A stretch of DNA of 23,844 nucleotides, from positions 1 to 23,844 of the forward strand of contig CAYXPB010000045.1 in NCBI GenBank assembly GCA_964466645.1. The letters run 5' to 3'. This DNA comes from Acetivibrio sp964466645 (GTDB lineage Bacteria; Bacillota; Clostridia; Acetivibrionales; Acetivibrionaceae). The translations under genes were made by a program, and so were the position numbers. This document shows positions 8,745-16,430 of the stretch, piece after piece; position 1 is the first letter of the stretch, and each line of letters begins with the position of its first letter. The notes beneath the pieces were generated by a model. The model was not told the DNA's origin. It saw nothing but the letters and a program-made list of their open reading frames with translations, and searched no databases.

Positions 8745-10187
8745 TTAGTTCATGCCTAAAAGTCTCATTCTCAAATATCCAAAATCTAGAGAATTAAACA
8801 TTCCGTCCTGATTCATATCAGCTGCCACATCACCATATATGTAAGGAAATTTGTCAATTTGTCCAAGTAATTTCATTCTCATAAATCCGAAGTCCAAAGA
8901 GTTTACAGCACCATCAGCATTAACATCCCCTAAAACAACTGATCCGCCATTTGAAGGAGTTGGAGTAGGAGCTGCAATTGTAGGTGTGGCAGATATTACT
9001 TCTTCATAAAGATTCGGGAAATTACCTGTAGTGTACAACAAGGTAATCATTTTTAAAGTTCCTCCATAATAGCAGTATGCATCAGGCTCTGTTACTTCTA
9101 CATTTTCTTGGTGCATTGCTTTTGCGAAACTAAGATCATATCCTGTAAGAGACGAAGCTGCTATCGGAGCTACAAAGGAACTGTTATGAGCAGAACCAAT
9201 TTGATTTCCGTTTATAGAGTATTCGCCTTTTATATTCGATGATCCAACCTTAATAAAGAACTTGTTAATAAGGTCACAGTTTGTTTTTGCTCGCTCATCC
9301 CCAAACCATAAATAGTCCAACACTGTTCTCCAAGGATATCTTGTAGCATCATAACTGTAATTGTATCCTTGACCCGAAGCAGGAGAACCATCTCCTGTAC
9401 ACCAGTCAGGTACAAGACCTGTTCCGCTGTTTTTGTTGTTTACACTAGCTATTATCTGGTAAGACTTATCTGCTACACTATTCCACTTTGTATTCCCTGT
9501 AAATTGTGCAAATATCTTATACCACGCAGGTGCAAAATAGGAAGGGTTTACAGTACTCCAACCACCCCAAGTATCACCAGGTTTTAGTATATCACCATCC
9601 AAACAATGCCTTTCCATATTACCTATTAAGGTTTTAGCTTCGTTACTGTAATTAATTGAACCGCTTGATCCCCAGAGCTTATGGGCAAAAATCAAAGATA
9701 CAGCTATATCTTCGTCTGCATCTGTAGCACAGTTAGCCGAACCCTCACCCGATGCTAAACTACCGTCAGCATTAATATGCCATGACATAAGCCCTCTAGA
9801 ATTGAAATGAAGCTTTACATATCGATAAAGATCATCAAATAGTGATTGTTCATTGAAATAAACCGAAAGAAGCATGCCATACCCAAGTCCTTCAGATACT
9901 GTATCATAGTTTACAGAACTGTCTCTCTGAACCCTCTTAAAACCACCTGCACCACTCGAAGTAATGTGTCTTCCCTTCCATGCTTCCCACTCTCTTAAAA
10001 CTAAAGCATTTGCCTCATCCTGATTGTCCACAACAGAACTCAATCCATACTTGTATATTGCATTGTACGGAAATTTTGCTGCAGATACACTCCTGACATT
10101 GATAGCTAAAGTTGATGTTATCAATGAAATTAAAACTAAAAATATTGCGCCTGCCCTTGATGCTTTCATTTTGTATTTTCTTTTCAC
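8745..10187 (-). CDS. celA: Cellulosomal GH8 endoglucanase with dockerin (CelA-like)
   Basis: Secreted endo-1,4-beta-glucanase of 480 residues. The start is a GTG at 10187, eight bases after AGGGG. Signal peptide about 1-36 (long basic N-terminus, core, SVSAA). The GH8 domain (about 38-395) has E99 in TVSEGLGYGM as the acid, D156 in CATDADEDIA in the substrate-binding aspartate position, and D280 in SYDATRYPWR in the position of the catalytic base of C. thermocellum CelA. A short TP linker leads to a dockerin at about 420-480 with repeats DVNADGAVNSLDF and DMNQDGMFNSLDF. It is divergent from sigI-rsgI; in C. thermocellum celA also neighbours sigI2-rsgI2, so SigI control is a reasonable guess. 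The symbol is assigned by family and synteny. Confidence 0.96.
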   Translation of the reverse strand: MKRKYKMKASRAGAIFLVLISLITSTLAINVRSVSAAKFPYNAIYKYGLSSVVDNQDEANALVLREWEAWKGRHITSSGAGGFKRVQRDSSVNYDTVSEGLGYGMLLSVYFNEQSLFDDLYRYVKLHFNSRGLMSWHINADGSLASGEGSANCATDADEDIAVSLIFAHKLWGSSGSINYSNEAKTLIGNMERHCLDGDILKPGDTWGGWSTVNPSYFAPAWYKIFAQFTGNTKWNSVADKSYQIIASVNNKNSGTGLVPDWCTGDGSPASGQGYNYSYDATRYPWRTVLDYLWFGDERAKTNCDLINKFFIKVGSSNIKGEYSINGNQIGSAHNSSFVAPIAASSLTGYDLSFAKAMHQENVEVTEPDAYCYYGGTLKMITLLYTTGNFPNLYEEVISATPTIAAPTPTPSNGGSVVLGDVNADGAVNSLDFGFMRMKLLGQIDKFPYIYGDVAADMNQDGMFNSLDFGYLRMRLLGMN

Positions 10188-10422
10188 TAAACTTTCCCCT
10201 TTCGAATATTATTTATATTATTTAATCTCTTATATTGCCAAACCTGGTCGCATTTATAAGAGTTTGAATCATTGAAATCTCAGGTGCATCTGGCATTATC
10301 GATCTTTGCTGCTTTATATATAATCAGTGCTTTATTACATTATGTATAAATCTGCTCTATTAAATTAAATAATATGAATAGTTGTATAAGCTATTAATTT
10401 GCGCGACATCCTTTATAATTCT

Positions 10423-10452
10423 ATAATATCATAGATGAAATAAAATTAACAA
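10423..10452 (-). promoter_or_regulatory. Candidate promoter of the GH8 gene
   Basis: On the minus strand TTGTTA (10447-10452), an 18-base spacer, then TATTAT (10423-10428). It would give a 5' leader of about 230 bases. SigI-type promoters were looked for but none could be called by eye. Confidence 0.3.
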
Positions 10453-10683
10453 GATATATACATTTCTTCTCGAAAAGTTTGTTTGCTTAGCAAACTTTTG
10501 TGTTGAAAGTCTTATATTCCTAGAGTCATAATCCAGTTTTTGAGAAGATATTGTTCCGCTGTTTGCCGAAGCCGAATTTGCTACTTTTACTGCAGCCTCC
10601 GCTGCGCAATGTTCTTCCTGCGTTTTATTTTAACCCCCTAAAAAACCAACCATTCTCCGAATCATTATTAAGGATAGCAGCGA

Positions 10684-10787
10684 TAAGGCCATTTCAGAAA
10701 ATGACCAATACAATAATTAAGTCACAAAGCCCATAGATCAGATTTTTTGAAATAGCGATTGACCAGTTATTTTTAGGAATCACCTAA
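10684..10787 (+). repeat. Dispersed structured repeat, short copy
   Basis: About 104 bases. Starts TAAGGCCATTTCAG, ends GGAATCACCTA. The arm ATTTTTTGAAATAGC (10742-10756) pairs with the left arm with few mismatches. Relative to the long copies, the 57-base two-hairpin module between CCCAT and AGATCA is cleanly absent. Confidence 0.85.
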
Positions 10788-11017
10788 TGAGCAAAATATA
10801 TTACTCAATATTGGATTTTTTCAGAGCTAAATTTAAGATTACATTTTAATCATCTTAGTCGAAAAAATCAACAATTATGGTTAACATGCTTTTATCTTTG
10901 AATAATATAAAATTGTTTATTTTTACAAAAGTTTGACTAAACTATGAAAACAGCTAAATGGCATAAGGATATTATGAAAAAATTTAGATATCTCCCCTTT
11001 TTTAGTGCTGCTTTATA

Positions 11018-11026
11018 TGCTATAAT
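11018..11026 (+). promoter_or_regulatory. Extended -10 promoter of sigI-rsgI
   Basis: TGCTATAAT is a perfect extended -10 element (TGn plus TATAAT at 11021-11026). No good -35 lies upstream, as is common for extended -10 promoters. It would give a leader of about 65 bases before the TTG start. A SigI autoregulatory promoter may exist too, but I could not identify one. Confidence 0.5.
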
Positions 11027-11098
11027 CATCAATATACACTTCTACTAGCAATACGTATGATGCTCTTTGCAGTACTTCAAATTTGAGGGGTGAAATTT

Positions 11099-11884
11099 TT
11101 GTCAGACATATTTTTCCCTAAGAGGAAAAGAAATATTCCTAAGGACAACAATCACACGGATGATGTTATCCTTACTATTAATAGAATAAAAGCCGGGGAC
11201 AACTTATTAAGAAATGACTTTATCGACAAATACAAGCCCTTTATTTTAAAAACCATCTCCGGCGTAACGGGTAAGTACATTGACACTGAGAACAGTGACG
11301 AGTACAGCATTGGTCTATCCGCTTTCAACGAAGCCATAGATTGCTTTGACGAGAACAAAGGAGTGATGTTTTTTAAGTTTTGCTCTTTAGTCATTAAGCG
11401 GAGAGTATCGGACTACATTCGTCACAATAAAAAACACAATAAAGTTTTTCCTTTTACATATTTTGACGAAGCTGATAATAACAACTTTGAGCAGACTCAT
11501 CTAAAAGCAATCAATGATGATCTGAATACTTTTGAATTTAGCGATGAGACAAAGAGCTTTGAAAAGAAACTTAATGAACTTGGAATAAAGTTTGAAGAGC
11601 TTGTTCGATCTGCACCTAAACATAAAGATTCAAAAATTCTATGTTTAAAGATTGCAAAGGCTATTGCCGATAACAAGGAAAGCTTTAATAAACTCGAAAA
11701 ATTTGGAACAATACAAAAAACCGAACTGGTCAGAACCTTGAATATTAATAAAAAAACTATTGAACGAAATAGAATCTTTATTATTGCTGCCGCGCTAATT
11801 ATTGGCAATGGGTTTTATCTATTGAGAGATTTTTTGGATATCCCAGAAGTTGGAGGGAAACATATTGAACAGAGTACAAAATGA
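11099..11884 (+). CDS. sigI: Alternative sigma factor SigI
   Basis: Sigma-I family RNA polymerase factor. I prefer the TTG at 11099, six to eight bases after GAGGGGTGA, giving 261 residues; the GTG at 11090 overlaps that ribosome site. The N-terminal half has the family features DVILTINRIKAGDNLLRNDFI, DEYSIGLSAFNEAIDCFDENKG (core-binding region 2 equivalent) and FFKFCSLVIKRRVSDYIRHNKKH. The C-terminal part contains a helix-turn-helix-like segment (ELVRTLNINKKTIERNRIF) expected to read the -35 box. The 3' end overlaps rsgI by 20 bases. Cellulolytic clostridia carry several SigI paralogues, each paired with an RsgI that senses a different polysaccharide. Confidence 0.94.
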   Translation: MSDIFFPKRKRNIPKDNNHTDDVILTINRIKAGDNLLRNDFIDKYKPFILKTISGVTGKYIDTENSDEYSIGLSAFNEAIDCFDENKGVMFFKFCSLVIKRRVSDYIRHNKKHNKVFPFTYFDEADNNNFEQTHLKAINDDLNTFEFSDETKSFEKKLNELGIKFEELVRSAPKHKDSKILCLKIAKAIADNKESFNKLEKFGTIQKTELVRTLNINKKTIERNRIFIIAAALIIGNGFYLLRDFLDIPEVGGKHIEQSTK

Positions 11885-13892
11885 TGGTTCAGCAAGCTTA
11901 GGAGTAATTCTTAAGTTAAAAAAGAATAGAGTTATCGTAATGACCGAAAAACTCGATTTTATTGAGCTTTATCGTAAGCCTGGAATGCTACGCGGACAGA
12001 AAGTATGTTTTACTTCTTTTGATTTATGCGAATCCAGCCTATGGCTTTTCAACTATAAAAAAGTATTAAAATTTGCTTCTACTGCTGCATCGGTTGCTGC
12101 AATCTTTGTAATGCTATTTGTTGGATATAAATTCTTATTCCCGGTAAACGAATATGCTTATGTTGATATTGATATAAATCCTAGCATTGAAATGACAATA
12201 GATAAGGACGAAAATGTACTGAAAGCTCAGGCTCTAAACAGTGACGGACAGACTCTTTTAAATGCTGTAAAAGTTAAAAACACTGAGCTGGTAGATGCTG
12301 TTTCTTTGTTATTGAATAAATCTAAAGAAATTGGCTATATAAATTCCGACAATAACAAAATCATACTTACTACTTCTGTTAATTCTGATAAAGCATCTCA
12401 ATCCAAAAGTAAAAATCTAGAAACTATTATAGCCTCCCTTAAAGAGGTTGCAGATAAATCTGGAGTAGAATCACAAATTATTGAGGTTTCTCCCGAAGAT
12501 AGAAATGAAGCAATAGAAACCGGTATTTCAATGGGTAAATATTACCTATATAGCAAAGCTAAAGATGAAGGCATCAATATAACTATAGAAGAAGTTAAAA
12601 GTTCAAGTGTATCAACTTTGCTTAGCAAAGTTGCCCTTTTAGATAATACAGATAATCTTCAAACCCAAAATCCAACTCCCGAACCTATAGCAAAACCAAC
12701 ATCCACACAAGTAATTGAAAACACACCTATTGTTACAGTAACTCCTCCGGTTGTTACTGCAACACCCACTTATGCTTCAGCTTCCATTGTTACGCCTACA
12801 CCTTCGTTAATACCTGAATTCACACCGTCACCTACAGCAAACAATGTAACTAGAACATCAGTTACTTCCTATAGGACAACCGAACCAGTTCGTACAACTC
12901 CTTCGCCTAAGCCCGTGGTATCAGTAACAGCAACACCATCCACGTGGCCTAATACAGTTATTTCACATCAGCCTTTCCCTGTTGTTACAACTACCAAAAC
13001 TCCGAAGCCTAAGGTTACGGTTACAGTTACAAAATCACCTACGCCAAGGCCTATAACTACTACTGCAAAGCCAACAGCGACAATTTCTACTACCGTACCT
13101 ATAAATACAGCTGTGAAAATAACGTCAACACCAACTATTGTGTCCACACCGACACCTATAATAACTATTATGCCAACAATTACATCGTCTCAGCCATCAA
13201 CGCAAACTGATAAACCAACACCAGTTCCAACCATTGCATTTACGGCTTCACCAACACCAGTTCCAACTATTGCATTTACCGCTTCACCAACATCTACACC
13301 TGTACCTACGCATACTCCTACACCGACTATGACTTCAGCACCAACTTATACCCCTAAGACGACAACGATAATAACACCTTCACCAACACCGACAACTGTA
13401 CCGACTGCAACGCCAACAGAAAGAATATCAATGAAGCTTGGTATGTATAATGAAGAAAAAGCAGGTTCAGCAAAAGAGATTCATCCTAGATTTAAACTCA
13501 TTAACAATGGAAATACTCCAATTAAGCTATCTAGTGTTATCATTAGATATTACTATACTATAGATATTGAGGATAAGCAGCAGAGATTCTACTGTGATTG
13601 GTCAGATATAGGTAGAAGTAATGTAACAGGTGACCTTGTTAAAATGAGCTCAAGTGGAAAAAATGCAGATTATTATCTTGAAATAGGTTTTGATAGTACT
13701 GAATCTCTTGAGCCTGGAAGTAATATTGAAATCGCATGTAGATTGGGTCCGGACAATAGCATTGGAGACGGAAGTGAATTCTACAATCAATTGAATGATT
13801 ACTCCTTTAATGAAACCGCGGGAGACTTTATAAGTTGGGATAAGGTAACAGTTTTTGTATCAGATTTTCTCCTTTGGGGTACTGAACCTTGA
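11865..13892 (+). CDS. rsgI: Transmembrane anti-sigma factor RsgI with extracellular CBM3-like sensor
   Basis: Membrane anti-sigma factor of 675 residues. Start taken as the TTG at 11865, six bases after GGAGGGA; this lies inside sigI, suggesting translational coupling. Residues about 1-52 are the cytoplasmic RsgI_N domain (ASLGVILKLKKNRVIVMT, KPGMLRGQKVCF) that holds SigI. One membrane helix spans about 70-92. The conserved juxtamembrane domain follows (YAYVDIDINPSIEMTID); its Asn-Pro (about N105-P106) corresponds to the autoproteolysis site reported for RsgI proteins. After about residue 260 comes a ~255-residue Thr/Pro-rich linker, then a CBM3-like domain at about 518-675 (FKLINNGNTPIKLSSVIIRYYYT, FYCDWSDIG, DYYLEIGF). 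CBM3 binds crystalline cellulose, so this likely senses cellulose. Confidence 0.95.
   Translation: MNRVQNDGSASLGVILKLKKNRVIVMTEKLDFIELYRKPGMLRGQKVCFTSFDLCESSLWLFNYKKVLKFASTAASVAAIFVMLFVGYKFLFPVNEYAYVDIDINPSIEMTIDKDENVLKAQALNSDGQTLLNAVKVKNTELVDAVSLLLNKSKEIGYINSDNNKIILTTSVNSDKASQSKSKNLETIIASLKEVADKSGVESQIIEVSPEDRNEAIETGISMGKYYLYSKAKDEGINITIEEVKSSSVSTLLSKVALLDNTDNLQTQNPTPEPIAKPTSTQVIENTPIVTVTPPVVTATPTYASASIVTPTPSLIPEFTPSPTANNVTRTSVTSYRTTEPVRTTPSPKPVVSVTATPSTWPNTVISHQPFPVVTTTKTPKPKVTVTVTKSPTPRPITTTAKPTATISTTVPINTAVKITSTPTIVSTPTPIITIMPTITSSQPSTQTDKPTPVPTIAFTASPTPVPTIAFTASPTSTPVPTHTPTPTMTSAPTYTPKTTTIITPSPTPTTVPTATPTERISMKLGMYNEEKAGSAKEIHPRFKLINNGNTPIKLSSVIIRYYYTIDIEDKQQRFYCDWSDIGRSNVTGDLVKMSSSGKNADYYLEIGFDSTESLEPGSNIEIACRLGPDNSIGDGSEFYNQLNDYSFNETAGDFISWDKVTVFVSDFLLWGTEP
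13215..13286 (+). repeat. 36-bp tandem duplication in the rsgI linker
   Basis: Two adjacent 36-base units (13215-13250 and 13251-13286) differ at two or three bases and encode PTPVPTIAFTAS twice. They lie in the Thr/Pro linker and show how it may lengthen by slippage or unequal crossing-over. Confidence 0.85.
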
Positions 13893-13930
13893 GATCTGTT
13901 CTAGTTAAAGCAAATGACTGATTAGTATAT

Positions 13931-13987
13931 AATTGCCTACTTTGTAAGAATGAAAATATGGTTTTTATTCTTACAAAGTAGGCAATT
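13931..13987 (+). terminator. Terminator-like hairpin after sigI-rsgI
   Basis: A perfect 21-bp inverted repeat, AATTGCCTACTTTGTAAGAAT at 13931-13951 and its complement at 13967-13987, with a 15-base loop. It lies 39 bases after the rsgI stop. No strong T-run follows, but the stem is long and stable. Confidence 0.7.
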
Positions 13988-14050
13988 TAATATTTAGAGC
14001 AATTACCAAAAAACAAGTGGTTAATTGCATTTCTAAAAGCATGGTTTACA

Positions 14051-14086
14051 CCTTTTGCAAAGCAAAATAATGTTCATATGTTTGAA
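14051..14086 (-). repeat. Solo, inverted partial copy of the repeat's hairpin module
   Basis: Read on the minus strand, 14086-14051 contains GAACATTATTTTGCT, identical to the second hairpin of the 57-base module in the long repeats, and the flanking TTCAAACATAT also resembles the module (TTCCAAACAAAA). The arms of the full repeat are absent here, so the module can occur on its own and in the other orientation. Confidence 0.5.
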
Positions 14087-14164
14087 AATCCTTTAAAAAC
14101 AACTTATACACTTTCACATTTCTTTTTTCTTTTAAGCTCTTGCAGCTTCTAATTTCTTAAGTAA

Positions 14165-14207
14165 TAAAAAAGCCGTCTCAAAATATTCTAGATTAATCGA
14201 GACAGCT
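14165..14207 (-). terminator. Intrinsic terminator for the beta-helix protein gene
   Basis: On the minus strand AGCTGTCTC (14207-14199) pairs with GAGACGGCT (14179-14171), nine pairs including one G-U, followed at once by a run of six T. It is about 300 bases past the stop at 14503, so a copy of the dispersed repeat lies in the 3' untranslated part of this transcript. Confidence 0.75.
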
Positions 14208-14222
14208 CTTTCATTAAACACA

Positions 14223-14326
14223 TAAGGTGTTTCAAAAAAATTCATTAGTCAAAATTTATAGTTCAAACCCAATAAAATCAGCTTTTTTGAAACACCAATT
14301 GACCAGTTATTTTTTTGGAATCACAC
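14223..14326 (+). repeat. Dispersed structured repeat, diverged short copy with compensatory arms
   Basis: Left arm GGTGTTTCAAAAAA (14226-14239) pairs perfectly over 14 bases with TTTTTTGAAACACC (14283-14296). In other copies the same positions read GCCATTTC and GAAATGGC. The changes on both arms keep the pairing. The tail TTGACCAGTTATTTTTTTGG is nearly identical to other copies. It lacks the 57-base module. Confidence 0.8.
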
Positions 14327-14502
14327 AAAGTAAAAGCTTCAAACAAATTAGTTTATACGGGTGCATATTCAAAAAGTGCACTTACTCCAAGAACTAAGCT
14401 TCAAGACTAAGTCTTTACACTGCACTGCTCGTCTATACAACCTAATATCCTACCTAAGATAGTGATATCCCATTTCCAATGCTTGTGATAGAAAGTATTT
14501 GG

Positions 14503-16167
14503 TTACCATCCCCAGCCTGGGAAACCGCCACCAGGGAAGCCACCGCCACCACTCCAGTTGCTAGTAGTTGTTGGCGAGGTTGTTACGGTAATTGTTGCAA
14601 GTGCTGAACCACCGTTGTATGTACCTCCTGTTATCAGTCCGTTTTCCTCAGTACCTCCCGATACATTTCCCCCTGAATAAATAGTATATGTAGAACCTTG
14701 TTTTAGTTCAGGTGACGAGAAAACAACATAAATAAAATTACGATTAGGTCTAGTTATAATAAGTGCTTTTCCTGTTGAATCTTTCACGCAAACAGCTGAA
14801 TTTGCTGCTTGTGAAGATGAAAACATTGCAGCTATTGAATATTGTGAAGATGCACCAGTCGGATATTGAGCCATCATCGCGCTTGGACCTGTAGCCAAAA
14901 CTGTTCCTCCGGTAACTGTAAATGTGCCATTACTATCTATAGCTACCTCAGGTTGCGATTGAGGTCCATGTACAACAACAGTGCCACCCTCAATAGTTAA
15001 TTTTCCATTGCTATCAAGAGTATCTCCGGTTGTTGCACTTAAATATATATTTCCTCCAGTAATTATCAATTGACTTCCGTCATCTTGAAATGAACCTGTG
15101 CCATTAGTAGCATTTAAACCGTCATCCGTCGAATTGATATTTATATTCCCACCATTTATAGTAATGTTTGGAGCTTCAGCACCTTCTTCCGATTTTGTTA
15201 CTTTAACAGTTCCTCCATTAATTACTATTCCTGTATCTGACTTAAAAGCTTGACTTCCTGCTGAAAGAGTCAAATTACCATCTTCAATTAGCAAATCTTC
15301 AGTTTCAGTTTGAAGAGCATCTTTATTTGCTGTAATATTTAATGTCCCACCTTTAGCCTTAATCGCTCCATTAGCATGAATACCGTCATTTACTGCTGAT
15401 AGTACATTAATAGTTCCATTTTCAATAATAACATCATCATCGCCACATATTGCATGATTATAATTAGCTGTTATATTCAAAGTACCTTTTCCCTTTATTT
15501 CCAGGTCATCATTGCTGAACAATGTTGCCTTTAACTCTGCGTTTCTGTAAGACCTTCCATCAGCAAGTGTATTAGTTGTACCTTCTACTAAAGTGATAAA
15601 CCCTTTATCAACATCTTCAAAATAAATAGCCGGGCCCTCCGAATTGGTTATGCTTGCACCACTGAGTCTCAGCTTAACTCTCTCTTTAGTGTTTACATAT
15701 ATCATACCGTTTGACAATGTTCCTGTAACTGTATGATCTCCACCAGCAGTAATATTTACTGTTGATCCGCTTACCGATATACCTGTACCAGTATATGTTA
15801 TTGTATTTCCAAGAGTAATGGTACCAGTGTTATTTTCCCAAGCTTCTCCTGAGCCATTACCCGATGTAGGAGTAGGGGTTACTGTAGGTACGCCATCAGC
15901 TGGGAATGCAGTTATCAAACCCAATAGGTACTGTCTCAAAACTCCAAAATCAAGCGAGTTTGACGAACCGTCACCGTTTAAGTCACCAGCTGTATTATCA
16001 CCAATTTGATAACCTCCCAAAAGGTACATTCTATACAACCCAAAGTCCAATGAGTCAATAGAACCGTCACCATTTAAGTCACCACGTGTAGCTGCATAGG
16101 AAAAAACAAAACTATTTGCTAGGAAAGTCAATAATACTGCCGCGGTCAGAAACCATCCTTTTTTCAT
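14503..16167 (-). CDS. Secreted dockerin-bearing beta-helix polysaccharide-binding protein (PF14262/DUF4353 type)
   Basis: Secreted protein of 554 residues, ATG at 16167 after a GGGGGA site. Signal peptide 1-26 (SYAA). Unusually the dockerin is N-terminal: calcium-binding repeats at about 30-51 (DLNGDGSIDSLDF) and 62-83 (DLNGDGSSNSLDF). A short TP linker (91-105) leads to a repetitive domain from about 110 to 500 with rung-like repeats (GTLNITANYNHAICGDDDVIIENGT-like blocks, ITINGGNININSTDDGLNA, GNIYLSATTGD). This matches the family of C. thermocellum Cthe_2159, a calcium-dependent beta-helix protein that binds cellulose and polygalacturonic acid. The C-terminus is Gly/Trp-rich (GGGFPGGGFPGWGW). 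Likely role: attaching the cellulosome or cell to plant polysaccharide. No catalytic activity can be claimed. Confidence 0.9.
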   Translation of the reverse strand: MKKGWFLTAAVLLTFLANSFVFSYAATRGDLNGDGSIDSLDFGLYRMYLLGGYQIGDNTAGDLNGDGSSNSLDFGVLRQYLLGLITAFPADGVPTVTPTPTSGNGSGEAWENNTGTITLGNTITYTGTGISVSGSTVNITAGGDHTVTGTLSNGMIYVNTKERVKLRLSGASITNSEGPAIYFEDVDKGFITLVEGTTNTLADGRSYRNAELKATLFSNDDLEIKGKGTLNITANYNHAICGDDDVIIENGTINVLSAVNDGIHANGAIKAKGGTLNITANKDALQTETEDLLIEDGNLTLSAGSQAFKSDTGIVINGGTVKVTKSEEGAEAPNITINGGNININSTDDGLNATNGTGSFQDDGSQLIITGGNIYLSATTGDTLDSNGKLTIEGGTVVVHGPQSQPEVAIDSNGTFTVTGGTVLATGPSAMMAQYPTGASSQYSIAAMFSSSQAANSAVCVKDSTGKALIITRPNRNFIYVVFSSPELKQGSTYTIYSGGNVSGGTEENGLITGGTYNGGSALATITVTTSPTTTSNWSGGGGFPGGGFPGWGW

Positions 16168-16228
16168 AATAAATCCCCCATTTTTTAATATTTATATTTA
16201 TCGCATAATTATATGCAATCATATATTC

Positions 16229-16283
16229 TAGGTTAGTCAAAAAACTGTTCAAGTGACCAGTTATCTTTTTGGAATCACCTTAT
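16229..16283 (+). repeat. Heavily deleted copy of the dispersed repeat
   Basis: Begins CTAGGTTAGTCAAAAAA and passes within a few bases to the conserved tail AGTGACCAGTTATCTTTTTG and GAATCACCTTA. Only about 55 bases remain. It lies in the likely 5' leader of the beta-helix gene: a minus-strand TATAAT (16295-16290) sits just outside its right end. Confidence 0.7.
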
Positions 16284-16289
16284 ATCTTC

Positions 16290-16295
16290 ATTATA
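16290..16295 (-). promoter_or_regulatory. Candidate -10 box of the beta-helix protein gene
   Basis: TATAAT on the minus strand, with TG directly before it; no good -35 is seen. The predicted start, about seven bases on, would fall at the right edge of the repeat remnant. Confidence 0.35.
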
Positions 16296-16430
16296 CAATG
16301 AATTGCTTAAAAAAAGCTTAAAACATTTACCTTTTCACTCTTAACCACTTGTGAAAACTCATAATATGTGTTTTTATAAAAGTACACAAAATAATATTTT
16401 TTATTAAACCTAAAAAGCAAAGGAGGATTT

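Larger units (their letters stand above)
10188..11098. other. Long divergent control region between celA-like gene and sigI
   Basis: About 900 bases. From left to right: the GH8 leader with a candidate minus-strand promoter at 10423-10452; a hairpin at about 10477-10499 (AGTTTGTTTGCTTAGCAAACT-like); a GC-richer, coding-like remnant at 10550-10640 on the minus strand; a short copy of the dispersed repeat (10684-10787); and the sigI promoter at 11018-11026. An open frame at 10551-10736 on the plus strand has no ribosome site and looks spurious. Confidence 0.6.
13988..14502. other. Intergenic region between convergent rsgI and beta-helix gene
   Basis: 515 bases with an inverted partial copy of the repeat module (14051-14086), a minus-strand terminator (14165-14207) and a diverged short copy of the dispersed repeat (14223-14326). 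No gene seen. Confidence 0.7.

Noticed and set aside
10551..10736. 61-codon plus-strand frame upstream of sigI
   Set aside because: No ribosome site and it runs into the dispersed repeat; the coding-like signal here is on the other strand.
11497..11808. 103-codon antisense frame in sigI
   Set aside because: Antisense shadow of a clear sigma-factor gene without start signals.
14223..14326. Repeat copy as a simple rho-independent terminator
   Set aside because: The T-run is about 15 bases beyond the stem, and the same element also occurs upstream of genes and between divergent genes, so termination cannot be its only role.
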